From Pseudothermotoga thermarum DSM 5069 (lineage in GTDB: Bacteria; Thermotogota; Thermotogae; Thermotogales; DSM-5069): 64,000 nucleotides of DNA. Location of the stretch: positions 1,910,014-1,974,013 of the forward strand of contig NC_015707.1 of assembly GCF_000217815.1 (NCBI RefSeq), in the 5' to 3' direction. The translations under genes and the position numbers were made by a program. This document shows positions 48,346 through 55,952 of this stretch, piece by piece. Under the pieces are notes generated by a model. That model was not told the origin of the DNA. It made no database searches and was given only the letters and a program-made list of their open reading frames with translations. Numbering within the stretch: position 1 is the first letter of the stretch; each line of letters starts with the position of its first letter.

Positions 48346-48939
48346 ATGGAACATTACTATGTTGAGAAACCTCAGTGCAAATTGAGAGTTAAAAGAGTTA
48401 TTTTCGAGCTTAAAAATGGCAGAAAGTACATTTTCGATACCCCTTCTGGGGTTTTCAGTTTTGGTGCAATCGATAAAGCAACGAAAATTTTGATAGAACA
48501 TGCTTTGATAAAAGGAAAAAAAGTTCTTGACCTTGGTTGTGGTTATGGTGTGATCGGAATAGTTTTGAAAGGAGAATACCCAGATTTGGAAGTTTACATG
48601 AGTGATATAAACGAGAGAGCAGTTGAATTTTCCAAAGTAAATGCCAAGAACAACAATGTTGAAGTTCACATCAAAAAAGGAGCTTTTTTTGAACCCTGGG
48701 GTGATGAAATTTTTGATGTAATTTTACTTAATCCACCAATCGTGGCAGGAAAACAGGTAGTTTTACGTATGATATCTGAAGCAAAAGAACATTTGAATCC
48801 AGGAGGACTATTTGAAGTTGTTGCTTACCACAACAAGGGTGGTTCTTACATTAAAAAAGCCATGCAGGAGATTTTTGGAAACGTTCAAGACCTTTACAAA
48901 GAAGGCGGAATAAGAATATACCTTTCTAGAAAAGAATGA
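48346..48939 (+). CDS. Class I SAM methyltransferase, RsmC-like
   Basis: 197 residues. SAM site VLDLGCGYGVIGIVL (about 64-78), acidic MSDINERAVEF, and catalytic LLNPPIVAGKQV (NPP motif), as in rRNA N2-guanine methyltransferases such as RsmC. The substrate could be 16S rRNA, but other NPPY-type targets are possible. GAGGTGG site. Overlaps the next gene by 4 bases (ATGA). Confidence 0.87.
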   Translation: MEHYYVEKPQCKLRVKRVIFELKNGRKYIFDTPSGVFSFGAIDKATKILIEHALIKGKKVLDLGCGYGVIGIVLKGEYPDLEVYMSDINERAVEFSKVNAKNNNVEVHIKKGAFFEPWGDEIFDVILLNPPIVAGKQVVLRMISEAKEHLNPGGLFEVVAYHNKGGSYIKKAMQEIFGNVQDLYKEGGIRIYLSRKE

Positions 48940-49628
48940 AAATGTTAGAGGCTATTGATATTTCATTTTCCTACGGCAAAAGATTGGTTTTAAAGCAAAT
49001 CAACCTCACCTTAAGAGAAGGAGAACTTGTTCTATTAACGGGCGCGAACGGTTGTGGGAAAACAACCTTGCTGAAACTTCTTTCCGGACTTTTGCCTTTT
49101 CAAGAAGGTCAAATTCTTTACAACAAAAAGAAAGTTTCTCAAAAGGAGCTTAGAGATCTCACGGGTTATGTTTTCCACAATCCATTTGAGCAAATTTTTA
49201 ATTTCACTGTTGAGCACGAAATAGCCTTTGGGTTGGAGAATACAGGTGTTGAAAGACAAAGAATGTTGAAAATAGTTGATGAAACTTTAGAATTTTTCAA
49301 ATTGAATTCGGTGCGCTTTAAAGATCCTGGTACGCTTTCTTGTGGACAAGCTCAAAGAGTTGCAATTGCATCGATAGTTGTTTTGAAGCCAAAATTTCTT
49401 TTCTTAGATGAACCAACTGCGATGCTTGACGACGAAGGCTGCAAACAAGTTAAAGACTGCTTGAAAGCTTTGCTTGAAGAAGGGATAGGAATCGTTGTTG
49501 CAACTCATGAACCTGCATTTTTTTCTCAACTTGTATCAACTGTGGTTCACATGAGTTTTAATAGTGTGGATTTTGTAGGTAGTTTTGATCAGTTTAAAAG
49601 TAAAGGTTTTGAAGACGTGGAGATTTAG
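48936..49628 (+). CDS. ABC ATPase, energy-coupling-factor type (first)
   Basis: 230 residues. Walker A GANGCGKTT, Q-loop FHNPFEQIFNFTVEHEIAFG (the ECF/CbiO-like form), signature LSCGQAQRVAIAS, Walker B FLFLDEPTAMLDD, His switch ATHE. The signature SCGQ differs a little from SGGQ. Together with the next gene it looks like the EcfA1/EcfA2 pair that drives vitamin uptake. No EcfT or S component is adjacent. Confidence 0.87.
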   Translation: MKMLEAIDISFSYGKRLVLKQINLTLREGELVLLTGANGCGKTTLLKLLSGLLPFQEGQILYNKKKVSQKELRDLTGYVFHNPFEQIFNFTVEHEIAFGLENTGVERQRMLKIVDETLEFFKLNSVRFKDPGTLSCGQAQRVAIASIVVLKPKFLFLDEPTAMLDDEGCKQVKDCLKALLEEGIGIVVATHEPAFFSQLVSTVVHMSFNSVDFVGSFDQFKSKGFEDVEI

Positions 49629-49630
49629 AT

Positions 49631-50308
49631 ATGAAAGACGACTTTTTACTTCAAGTTTTTGATCTTTGGTTTCGATATTCAAATGAAGATGGTTACATTC
49701 TGCGCGGGGTAAATTTTACTCTAAATTTTGGAGAAATCGCTTTGATAACAGGAACAAACGGGAGTGGAAAAACGACTTTTTTAAAACTCGTATCCGGTTT
49801 GATCAAACCAGATAAAGGGTTGATTCTTTTCAACGGCAAAAACATTCACAGCGATACTTCTTACTTAAAAAAAATTGGTTTTGTCCCGCAAAATTCTGAG
49901 GACTTATTTCTGCGCAAAACTGTTAAGGATGAAATTCTCTATTCTTGTGAAAACTTTGAAATCGCAAATCCAGAGGAAAGGCTTGAGGAAGCTTGTAAAT
50001 TGCTCGATATTGATAAAGAACTTTTGCCAAGAAATCCATTCAGTCTCTCTCACGGTGAAGCCAAAAGAGTGGCTTTAGCTGCTGCGGTAGCGCATGATCC
50101 TGATTTGTTGATCCTGGATGAACCATTCGTTGGTCTTGACAAGCCAGGAAAGAGAATTTTGGAAAATCTACTTAAAATCTGGAAAGAAAAAGGAAAAAGT
50201 GTTCTTCTCACTTCTCAAAGGTTGAATGTTCTTGCAAATGTAAAAGTGGAAAATTACGTCCTCAAAGAAGGCACTTTGATTAAAATTGACAGTCACAATC
50301 TGTCATGA
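49631..50308 (+). CDS. ABC ATPase, energy-coupling-factor type (second)
   Basis: 225 residues. Walker A GTNGSGKTT, Q-loop VPQNSEDLFLRKTVKDEI, signature LSHGEAKRVALAA, Walker B LLILDEPFVGLD; the His-switch segment reads LLTSQRL, with Gln-Arg replacing the usual His, so hydrolysis may be carried by the partner. It follows the first ATPase by two bases. The T component is missing nearby. Confidence 0.85.
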   Translation: MKDDFLLQVFDLWFRYSNEDGYILRGVNFTLNFGEIALITGTNGSGKTTFLKLVSGLIKPDKGLILFNGKNIHSDTSYLKKIGFVPQNSEDLFLRKTVKDEILYSCENFEIANPEERLEEACKLLDIDKELLPRNPFSLSHGEAKRVALAAAVAHDPDLLILDEPFVGLDKPGKRILENLLKIWKEKGKSVLLTSQRLNVLANVKVENYVLKEGTLIKIDSHNLS

Positions 50309-50314
50309 TACAAT
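50286..50314 (+). promoter_or_regulatory. Promoter of tRNA-Arg
   Basis: TTGACA (50286-50291), 17-base spacer, TACAAT (50309-50314), inside the end of the ABC gene. The -35 overlaps a GACAG/CTGTC repeat. Confidence 0.82.
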
Positions 50315-50325
50315 CAAAAAGCGGA

Positions 50326-50400
50326 GCCCCTATAGTTCAATGGATAGAACGGCGGATTCCTAATCCGCAGATGGAGGTTCGATTCCTCCTAGGGGCACCA
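50326..50400 (+). tRNA. tRNA-Arg (CCT)
   Basis: Acceptor GCCCCTA/TAGGGGC, anticodon loop TTCCTAA giving CCT, CCA encoded. Confidence 0.95.
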
Positions 50401-50412
50401 GGATTGAACTGA

Positions 50413-50441
50413 TTGACGAAATCTCAACGGTATGATAAAAT
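50413..50441 (+). promoter_or_regulatory. Promoter of tRNA-Lys and the infC operon
   Basis: TTGACG (50413-50418), 17-base spacer, TAAAAT (50436-50441), 25 bases before the tRNA. Confidence 0.7.
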
Positions 50442-50465
50442 CGTTTGCGGATTTTTATCAAGTGT

Positions 50466-50542
50466 GGGCCGTTAGCTCAGTCTGGTAGAGCACCTGACTC
50501 TTAATCAGGGGGTCGCAGGTTCGAATCCTGCACGGCCCACCA
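50466..50542 (+). tRNA. tRNA-Lys (CTT)
   Basis: Acceptor GGGCCGT/ACGGCCC, anticodon arm CCTGA-CTCTTAA-TCAGG giving CTT, CCA encoded. It lies just before the infC leader and may be processed from the same transcript. Confidence 0.95.
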
Positions 50543-50550
50543 GGCAAAGT

Positions 50551-50646
50551 GGAAGCCTAGCTTCCCACCCCAAGACGTAAAGTCGAAGGGGTTTGTTCAA
50601 AAAATAAACCGCGATGGGAGGCGGGCTTTTGCCCGCTTAATTTTTT
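50551..50646 (+). promoter_or_regulatory. L20-type autoregulatory leader of infC-rpmI-rplT
   Basis: Nested hairpins: GGAAGC/GCTTCC (50551-50565), then CCCC...GGGG enclosing GAC/GTC (50568-50591), then a terminator GCGGGC-TTTT-GCCCGC with T-run (50621-50646). CTTCCCA (50561-50567) can instead pair with TGGGAGG (50615-50621), overlapping the terminator base. Such alternatives match the known attenuation of this operon by ribosomal protein L20 in Firmicutes; binding here is inferred. Confidence 0.65.
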
Positions 50647-50666
50647 AGCGTAGGGAGGGGAAACAT

Positions 50667-51194
50667 ATCGAAAAGGAACAAGTGTTTTTGAAGAATGAAC
50701 AAATCAAAAAACCAACGGTTAGGGTAATCGACGTAGATGGCAAGCAAATAGGAATTCTGCCAACACGCGAGGCTATTGAGCTTGCAAGGAGAAAGGGACT
50801 AGATTTAGTGCTTGTGGCACCGAACGCTGATCCGCCTGTTGCGAAGATCATGGATTTTGGAAAGTACATGTATCAACTTGCAAAAAAACAAAAGGAAGCA
50901 AAGAAAAAACAAAAGCAGCAGGAAATAAAGCAGATGAAATTCAGATTGAAGATTGACGAGCATGACTATCAAACAAAACTTAGGCACATCAGAAGATTTT
51001 TGGAGGATGGCAACAAAGTTAAGGTAACGGTCATGTTCAGGGGTAGGGAAATAATGTTTCAGGAAAAGGGAAAAGAATTGCTCGATAGGATTGTCAAAGA
51101 TGTTAGCGATATAGGTGAAGTTGAAAGCGAACCAAAGTTGGAAGGTAAAGACATGTGGATGCAAATCAAACCGAAAAGTCAAAAAGGTGGATGA
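50667..51194 (+). CDS. infC: Translation initiation factor IF-3, ATC start
   Basis: Prevents subunit joining and proofreads start codons. 175 aa with VRVIDVDGKQIGILPTREA-like N-domain, the lysine-rich linker and C-domain FRLKIDEHDYQTKLRHIRRFLEDGNKVKV (in parts), RGREIMFQEKG. The start is ATC 50667, six bases after GGGAGGGG. The first ATG/GTG/TTG in frame is GTG 50682, 21 bases from the site, too far. Rare start codons in infC are known from E. coli (AUU), giving repression by IF3 itself; the same is likely here. Confidence 0.9.
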   Translation: MEKEQVFLKNEQIKKPTVRVIDVDGKQIGILPTREAIELARRKGLDLVLVAPNADPPVAKIMDFGKYMYQLAKKQKEAKKKQKQQEIKQMKFRLKIDEHDYQTKLRHIRRFLEDGNKVKVTVMFRGREIMFQEKGKELLDRIVKDVSDIGEVESEPKLEGKDMWMQIKPKSQKGG

Positions 51195-51208
51195 GGGAGG
51201 GGCAAAAA

Positions 51209-51412
51209 ATGGCTAAATGCAAAATGAAAGTGAATAAAACAGCGGCAAAAAGGTTCAGAGTCACAAGAAACGGGAAAATTTTGTTCAATCATGCACGCAG
51301 AAGACATACGACTGGTAAAAGAAGAAGATCAACATTAAGAGCTTTGAGAATGAAAGATAGTTTGAAAAAATGCGATGAAGGTAGGATCAAAAGATTGCTT
51401 GGATTAAAATGA
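51209..51412 (+). CDS. rpmI: 50S ribosomal protein L35
   Basis: 67 aa, basic: MKVNKTAAKRFRVTRNGK, HARRRHTTGKRRR. ATG after GAGGGAGGGG, 14 bases behind infC. An in-frame ATG at 51155 is within infC and rejected. Confidence 0.96.
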   Translation: MAKCKMKVNKTAAKRFRVTRNGKILFNHARRRHTTGKRRRSTLRALRMKDSLKKCDEGRIKRLLGLK

Positions 51413-51427
51413 GGAGGTTGATGTAAA

Positions 51428-51799
51428 ATGCGAATCAAAAGAGCTGTTCACGCAAAGAAGAAAAGAAAGAAATATTTAAAAGCAGCCAAAGGTTACAGAG
51501 GAGCTCTCAGCAGAAGATATAGACTGGCAAAACAGCATTACTTTAGGGCAAAGATGTATGCTTACATTGGAAGAAAGCTTAAAAAGAGAAACTTTAGAAG
51601 GATTTGGATAACAAGGATAAACTTTGCCGCAAGGCAAAATGGGATCAAATACAGTCAGTTGATTCACGGTTTAAGGCTTGCGAATGTGAACATCAACAGA
51701 AAAATGCTGGCTGAGCTTGCCGTCAACGATCCGGCAGCTTTCGCAGAGTATGTAAGGATAGCCAAAGAAAGCCTACAAAAAGCAGCTGCTGTGAAATGA
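51428..51799 (+). CDS. rplT: 50S ribosomal protein L20
   Basis: 123-residue 23S-binding and assembly protein, probable repressor of this operon. RAVHAKKKRKKYLKAAKGYRG then YAYIGRKLKKRNFRRIWITR. GAGGAGG site; terminator follows the stop. Confidence 0.97.
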   Translation: MRIKRAVHAKKKRKKYLKAAKGYRGALSRRYRLAKQHYFRAKMYAYIGRKLKKRNFRRIWITRINFAARQNGIKYSQLIHGLRLANVNINRKMLAELAVNDPAAFAEYVRIAKESLQKAAAVK

Positions 51800-51803
51800 G
51801 AAA

Positions 51804-51838
51804 ACGGGGTGAGAAAAAGCTCACCCCGTTTTTATTTT
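51804..51838 (+). terminator. Terminator after rplT
   Basis: ACGGGGTGAG/CTCACCCCGT (51804-51813 with 51820-51829), A-rich loop, T-rich tail. Confidence 0.92.
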
Positions 51839-51913
51839 TCATTTTCACCTCTTGACAAACTATGGGTGTTTATGATATCCTCACTAAAAAGTAAACTCAT
51901 GGGGGTTACGAAT

Positions 51914-52018
51914 TTGGGAAAGTTTTTCATGTTGGTTAATACAGCTACATTCTCTTACGCCTATTGGTTTAGGGGAACGCCCTCTTCCGGGATTCCCCTA
52001 AGATTTACTGCCAACTAG
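51914..52018 (+). CDS. Aromatic-amino-acid leader peptide
   Basis: 34-codon ORF, TTG 51914, eight bases after GGGGG (51901-51905), ending TAG 52016. Codons 13-19 read Phe-Ser-Tyr-Ala-Tyr-Trp-Phe (51950-51970). Five of seven are aromatic, in front of the P2 hairpin of the attenuator, and the operon encodes a Trp/Tyr-type uptake system. The resemblance to trpL and pheL logic is strong. Alternative starts are ATG 51899 (poor site) or ATG 51929. It has not to my knowledge been described in Thermotogota. Confidence 0.65.
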   Translation: MGKFFMLVNTATFSYAYWFRGTPSSGIPLRFTAN

Positions 52019-52046
52019 GCGTAGGGGAATCCAAAAATAAAAGGAA

Positions 52047-52079
52047 GAGGGCATCCAAAAAAGGATGCCCTCTTTTTTT
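52047..52079 (+). terminator. Attenuator terminator of the trpX-type operon
   Basis: GAGGGCATCC/GGATGCCCTC, 10 bp, A6 loop, then TTTTTTT. Its 5' arm is shared with the antiterminator. Confidence 0.92.
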
Positions 52080-52110
52080 AAAAACAACATTCCATGGGAG
52101 GTGTAGGTTT

Positions 52111-53085
52111 ATGAAAAAGTTAATTTCCGCCGTGTTAATGTTGATCATCTCGGTATTGGTACTTGGAACAGTTCGTGTTGGGATAACTCAGATCGTCGAT
52201 CATCCTGCCTTGAACGCCGTTTACGATGGGATCATCAAAGCGTTGGAGGATGCTGGTTTCAAAGTTGGAGTAGATGTTATCATCGACAGGCAGAATGCGC
52301 AAGGAAGTATTCAAAACGCTGTAGCAATAGCAAGAAAGTTTGCCGATGAAAAAGTAGATTACGTCGTTGCGATTTCAACACCTTGTGCCCAAGCAGCTGT
52401 TCAAGTTATTACAGATCGACCCGTTGTGTTTTCAGCAGTCACCGATCCGGTTGGCGCCGGCTTGATCAAGCAACTTGGCAAAAACGACTCAAACGTTGTT
52501 GGAATTTCGGATATGGCACCAGTTGCAACACACTTAAAATTAATCAAGATGATCTTTCCGAATGCCAAAAAGGTTGGGGTAATTTACAATCCCGGTGAAG
52601 CAAATTCAGTAACACTTACAAACATTGCAAAAAGTGTTGCACCTTCACTTGGTCTGACGATAATTGATATTCCTGGTACCAGTGCCGCCGAAATGGTAAC
52701 AGCTTTGACCAGCATAGGTCCAAGTGTTGATGTTTTGTACATTGGAACAGATAACACCGCTGCTGCTGGAATACAAGCCATTGGTTCTGCTGCTTTGAGG
52801 TTGAAAAAACCGATAGTTGCCGCGGATATCGACATAGCACGAGGTGGAGGTGTAATTGGGTTTGGGTTTGACTATTTCACAATTGGGGTTGAAACTGGAA
52901 AGCTTTTGGTTCAACTCATCAAAGGTGCAAAACCTCAAGATCTTGAATCTGGTGTTCTTGGTCCTGAATCTTTGCTTCTTTACATCAACCTTGATGTTGC
53001 AAAGCAGCTGGGTGTTGAAATACCAAAGGATCTAATCGACAGAGCAAACATATTGGTTCAAGGTGGGCGTGAGGTGAAAAGATGA
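52111..53085 (+). CDS. trpX: ABC transporter substrate-binding protein, TrpX type
   Basis: 324 residues, signal peptide LISAVLMLIISVLVLG, then VRVGITQIVDHPALNAVYDG, VFSAVTDPVGAGL and VGVIYNPGEANS, all typical of the PF04392 binding-protein family. Relatives in Gram-positives import tryptophan or tyrosine. The leader with Tyr/Trp codons agrees, but the substrate is inferred. No lipobox Cys is evident near the cleavage site. GGGAGGTG site. Confidence 0.87.
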   Translation: MKKLISAVLMLIISVLVLGTVRVGITQIVDHPALNAVYDGIIKALEDAGFKVGVDVIIDRQNAQGSIQNAVAIARKFADEKVDYVVAISTPCAQAAVQVITDRPVVFSAVTDPVGAGLIKQLGKNDSNVVGISDMAPVATHLKLIKMIFPNAKKVGVIYNPGEANSVTLTNIAKSVAPSLGLTIIDIPGTSAAEMVTALTSIGPSVDVLYIGTDNTAAAGIQAIGSAALRLKKPIVAADIDIARGGGVIGFGFDYFTIGVETGKLLVQLIKGAKPQDLESGVLGPESLLLYINLDVAKQLGVEIPKDLIDRANILVQGGREVKR

Positions 53086-54041
53086 TACCCATTCTTGAAC
53101 AAGGTCTTTTACTTGCTTTGGCCGCCATGGGTGTTTACATATCTTTTCGCCTTGTGGATCTTCCAGATCTTACTCCGGACGGCTCCTACGTTCTTGGAGG
53201 AGCCGTCGCGGTAGTTCTTCTTCACTCCGGCCATGGGTGGGGTTTATCGGTGCTTGCGGCTGCACTTGCCGCCGGTGCAGCCGGTGTAGTTGTCGCCTTC
53301 TTGACGACCAGGTTCAAGATCAATTCTCTTTTGGCTTCCATACTGGTTATGACTGCTCTTTACTCGTTGAGTATCCGTGTTATGAATGCCCCAAACCTTC
53401 CCGTACCAAAGTTTGACACCGGAAAGATTTTTGCTTATGAACAACTTACAGGCGGAACACCTTTGGATGATCTTCTTGGAAATTTTCAGGTTAGTTTTGA
53501 AGGAACGGGTTTAAAAGCCGTCAGAATACCTTTCAACAACCGAGCAGACGGAAAAGATTTGGCTTTGATAGCTCTCATCGTTGCAGTAAGTGCAATTGCT
53601 CTTTGGATTTTTCTGAAAACCGAATTTGGAATGATGCTTCGAGGCTATGGTAAAAACAGATTTGCAGTTAAAGTCCTTGGCGTAAATCCAGATTTGTATG
53701 CTTATGTTGGACTAATTTTGGCGAATGTTTTCGTGGGAATATCTGGGGCTTTGTTTTCGATGTACAGCGGTTTTGCGGATGTCAACATGGGTATAGGCAC
53801 AGTGGTTGTCTGTCTTGCTTCGGTCATACTTGGAGAGATAATTTTTGGAAAGCGTCAACCCATGTATGGTGTATTGTTTCCCATTGTGGGAGCAGTGTTG
53901 TATCAATTTTTGCTTTCTTTGGCGATGAAGTATGGATACAAGATAGGTTTTAAACCAAGCGATATGAAGTTGGTCACAGCAATCTTTGTTGTTTCTGTGA
54001 TAGCCGCAAGGAGGTTCAAAAAAAGCGAGGTGATGGTATGA
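53082..54041 (+). CDS. trpY: ABC transporter permease, TrpY type
   Basis: 319-residue inner-membrane permease, about eight helices. VYISFRLVDLPDLTPDGSYVLG is the typical start (Leu-Pro-Asp-Leu-Thr-Pro-Asp-Gly-Ser), with coupling region RGYGKNRFAVKVLGVNPD. ATG overlaps the trpX stop by four bases. Forms the membrane part with TrpX and TrpZ. Confidence 0.87.
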   Translation: MIPILEQGLLLALAAMGVYISFRLVDLPDLTPDGSYVLGGAVAVVLLHSGHGWGLSVLAAALAAGAAGVVVAFLTTRFKINSLLASILVMTALYSLSIRVMNAPNLPVPKFDTGKIFAYEQLTGGTPLDDLLGNFQVSFEGTGLKAVRIPFNNRADGKDLALIALIVAVSAIALWIFLKTEFGMMLRGYGKNRFAVKVLGVNPDLYAYVGLILANVFVGISGALFSMYSGFADVNMGIGTVVVCLASVILGEIIFGKRQPMYGVLFPIVGAVLYQFLLSLAMKYGYKIGFKPSDMKLVTAIFVVSVIAARRFKKSEVMV

Positions 54042-54787
54042 TCGAACTTGAAAATGTCACAGTGATATACAACAAAGGAACTTTGGATGAAAAGGTTGCT
54101 TTGAGAAACGTCAGTTTAAAGGTAGAACCAGGAGAATTTGTCGTCATAGTTGGTGCAAATGGTGCTGGAAAATCCACTTTGCTTAAGCTCATCGTAGGAG
54201 GTGTGAAACCAACAGAAGGTCGGTGCAAAGTTTTTGGACAGGATGTAAAATCAGAGAAGATATTCAAATGCGCAAGTATAGTTTGTCAGGATCCAGACAT
54301 GGGAGTTTTTCCAAATCTTTCGATAGAAGAAAATCTGATATTGGCTAGCAAGAAAGGCCTAAGAGGGTTGAGCTTTGGAAGGATAGACAAAAAGATTTTA
54401 GAGCTTCTCATCTCCACAAAAATGGGTTTGGAACAAGATTTGAAAAGAAAAGCATCCAAGCTTTCTGGTGGTCAAAAACAAGCCTTAGCAGTTGTAATGG
54501 CAGTGGCGTCCAATCCAAAATTACTTTTGCTGGACGAACACACCGCTGCTTTGGATCCAAAAAGTACCGAAACGGTCATGGAATTGACCGAGAGGATAAA
54601 CAGGGATTTCGGTACCACGATTTTGATGATAACTCACGATATGAGTATAGCGGAACAATATGGTAACACAATCGTTGTCTTGGAAAATGGTAAAATTGTG
54701 GCTAGAATTGATAAGCGTAGAGAAAAAGTTGCTGCTTCTCAGCTGAAAGCAATGATAGGATCGATGCGGATTTCTTTTGCATCTTAG
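54038..54787 (+). CDS. trpZ: ABC transporter ATPase, TrpZ type
   Basis: 249 residues. Walker A GANGAGKST, Q-loop CQDPDMGVFPNLSI, signature LSGGQKQALAVVMA, Walker B LLLLDEHTAALDP (His for Pro in EHTA, seen in this subgroup), His switch ITHDM. ATG overlaps trpY by 4 bases. Energises the transporter. Confidence 0.88.
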   Translation: MIELENVTVIYNKGTLDEKVALRNVSLKVEPGEFVVIVGANGAGKSTLLKLIVGGVKPTEGRCKVFGQDVKSEKIFKCASIVCQDPDMGVFPNLSIEENLILASKKGLRGLSFGRIDKKILELLISTKMGLEQDLKRKASKLSGGQKQALAVVMAVASNPKLLLLDEHTAALDPKSTETVMELTERINRDFGTTILMITHDMSIAEQYGNTIVVLENGKIVARIDKRREKVAASQLKAMIGSMRISFAS

Positions 54788-54803
54788 ACTTAGGGGTGAA
54801 AAA

Positions 54804-55952
54804 GTGGAAAAAGAAGTTTTAAAACAAGCGGCTGAAAAATTTGGTACACCGATATACGTTTACAGTTTACCGAAAATCCTTTCCCAAATCGAACTTGTCA
54901 AGAGTACTTTGGAAGGTGTTAACTATTCTTTAGCCTTTGCGATGAAAGCCAATTTTAACCAAGACCTTTTAAAGTTGTTTCACAGTTTGGGGTTGATGAT
55001 AGATTGCGTTTCTATAGGGGAATACTTGCGTGCTAGAAAAGTGGGATTTTCACCTAGCAAGATAATAGTAAACGGAAACTGCAAAAAGAGAGAGGAACTT
55101 AAACTTTACGTAGATGAAGGTATTTTTTCCATAAACCTCGATTCTTATGAAGAATTGATCAGGTTAGAAGCGCTTGCAAATAAACCTGTGAACGTTTGCA
55201 TAAGGGTTAATCCAGACGTTGATGCCAAAACCGATCCACACATTGCAACAGGTTTGAAAGAGCACCAATTTGGCGTGGATTACGATACAGCGGCAAGGAT
55301 GATTGAAAGAATTTCAAAAAATGGCAACATCAAACTCATTGGACTTCATTGTCACATAGGTTCTCAAATAGTAGAAGTGGAACCTTATGAAGAAGCGTTG
55401 AATTCGTTGAAGGATTTTGTAAGGCAAATGAATTTGAATATACAAGTGTTGAACATAGGTGGTGGCTGGGGTATTGACTACGGTGATGGAAAATCGTTGA
55501 ACTTGAAGGATTACAAAAAAAGAATAGTTCCACTTCTAAAGGATTTTAATGTTAAAATCGTTTTAGAACTTGGACGTTTCATAGTTGGTCCGGCAGGGTA
55601 TTTGGTGGCAAGGGTTGAATACGTGAAAAAAACCAACAGTAAAATCTTTGTCATTGTTGATACCGGTATGACTCACTTAATAAGACCAGCGCTTTACGGT
55701 GCCAAGCATAGGATCATTCCACTGTACGATACCTTAGATCGAGAAGAAACTGTTGCCGATGTGGTTGGTCCTGCTTGTGAAAGTTCCGATGTTATAAGAA
55801 AAACCATAACCCTTCCCTTGCCAAGGGAAGGGGACCTTATAGCAATAGGCGAAACAGGAGCTTACGGTTATGCGATGGCTTCTGATTACAATCTAATTCC
55901 AAAGCCACTTGAGATTATATGGGATGGAAAAATGCTCTTTAGATCTTCTTGA
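54804..55952 (+). CDS. lysA: Diaminopimelate decarboxylase
   Basis: Converts meso-diaminopimelate to lysine, last step of the pathway begun at 1418. 382 aa fold-type III PLP enzyme. PLP Lys in FAMKANFN, HCHIGSQI, GGGWGIDYG phosphate loop, and ACESSDVI with GETGAYG near the end. GTG 54804 after AGGGGTGA is preferred to 54777, which lies within trpZ. It is 16 bases behind trpZ, so may be in the aromatic-controlled operon. Its 3' end overlaps the ybjQ-like gene by 14 bases. Confidence 0.94.
   Translation: MEKEVLKQAAEKFGTPIYVYSLPKILSQIELVKSTLEGVNYSLAFAMKANFNQDLLKLFHSLGLMIDCVSIGEYLRARKVGFSPSKIIVNGNCKKREELKLYVDEGIFSINLDSYEELIRLEALANKPVNVCIRVNPDVDAKTDPHIATGLKEHQFGVDYDTAARMIERISKNGNIKLIGLHCHIGSQIVEVEPYEEALNSLKDFVRQMNLNIQVLNIGGGWGIDYGDGKSLNLKDYKKRIVPLLKDFNVKIVLELGRFIVGPAGYLVARVEYVKKTNSKIFVIVDTGMTHLIRPALYGAKHRIIPLYDTLDREETVADVVGPACESSDVIRKTITLPLPREGDLIAIGETGAYGYAMASDYNLIPKPLEIIWDGKMLFRSS

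Larger units (their letters stand above)
51852..52079 (+). promoter_or_regulatory. Leader-peptide attenuator of the Trp/Tyr-type ABC operon
   Basis: Promoter TTGACA (51852-51857) with a GATATC-like -10 about 16 bases on. Four helices compete. P1 pairs 51957-51967 with 52011-52022. P2 pairs 51969-51977 with 51993-52001 (TTAGGGGAA/TTCCCCTAA). The antiterminator has two stacked parts, 51979-51988 with 52043-52052 (10 bp) and 51990-52000 with 52022-52032 (11 bp). The terminator pairs 52047-52056 with 52063-52072. A leader ORF places aromatic codons over P1 and before P2. A stalled ribosome would break P1 and P2, freeing the antiterminator. Not a recognisable T-box. The mechanism is inferred from pairing and codons. 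Confidence 0.75.

Noticed and set aside
51809-51913. Longer form of the aromatic leader ORF from 51809
   Set aside because: Its start is in the rplT terminator and upstream of the promoter, so it would not be transcribed from there.
51880-52079. T-box leader before trpX
   Set aside because: The conserved AGGGTGGNACCGCG antiterminator is absent.
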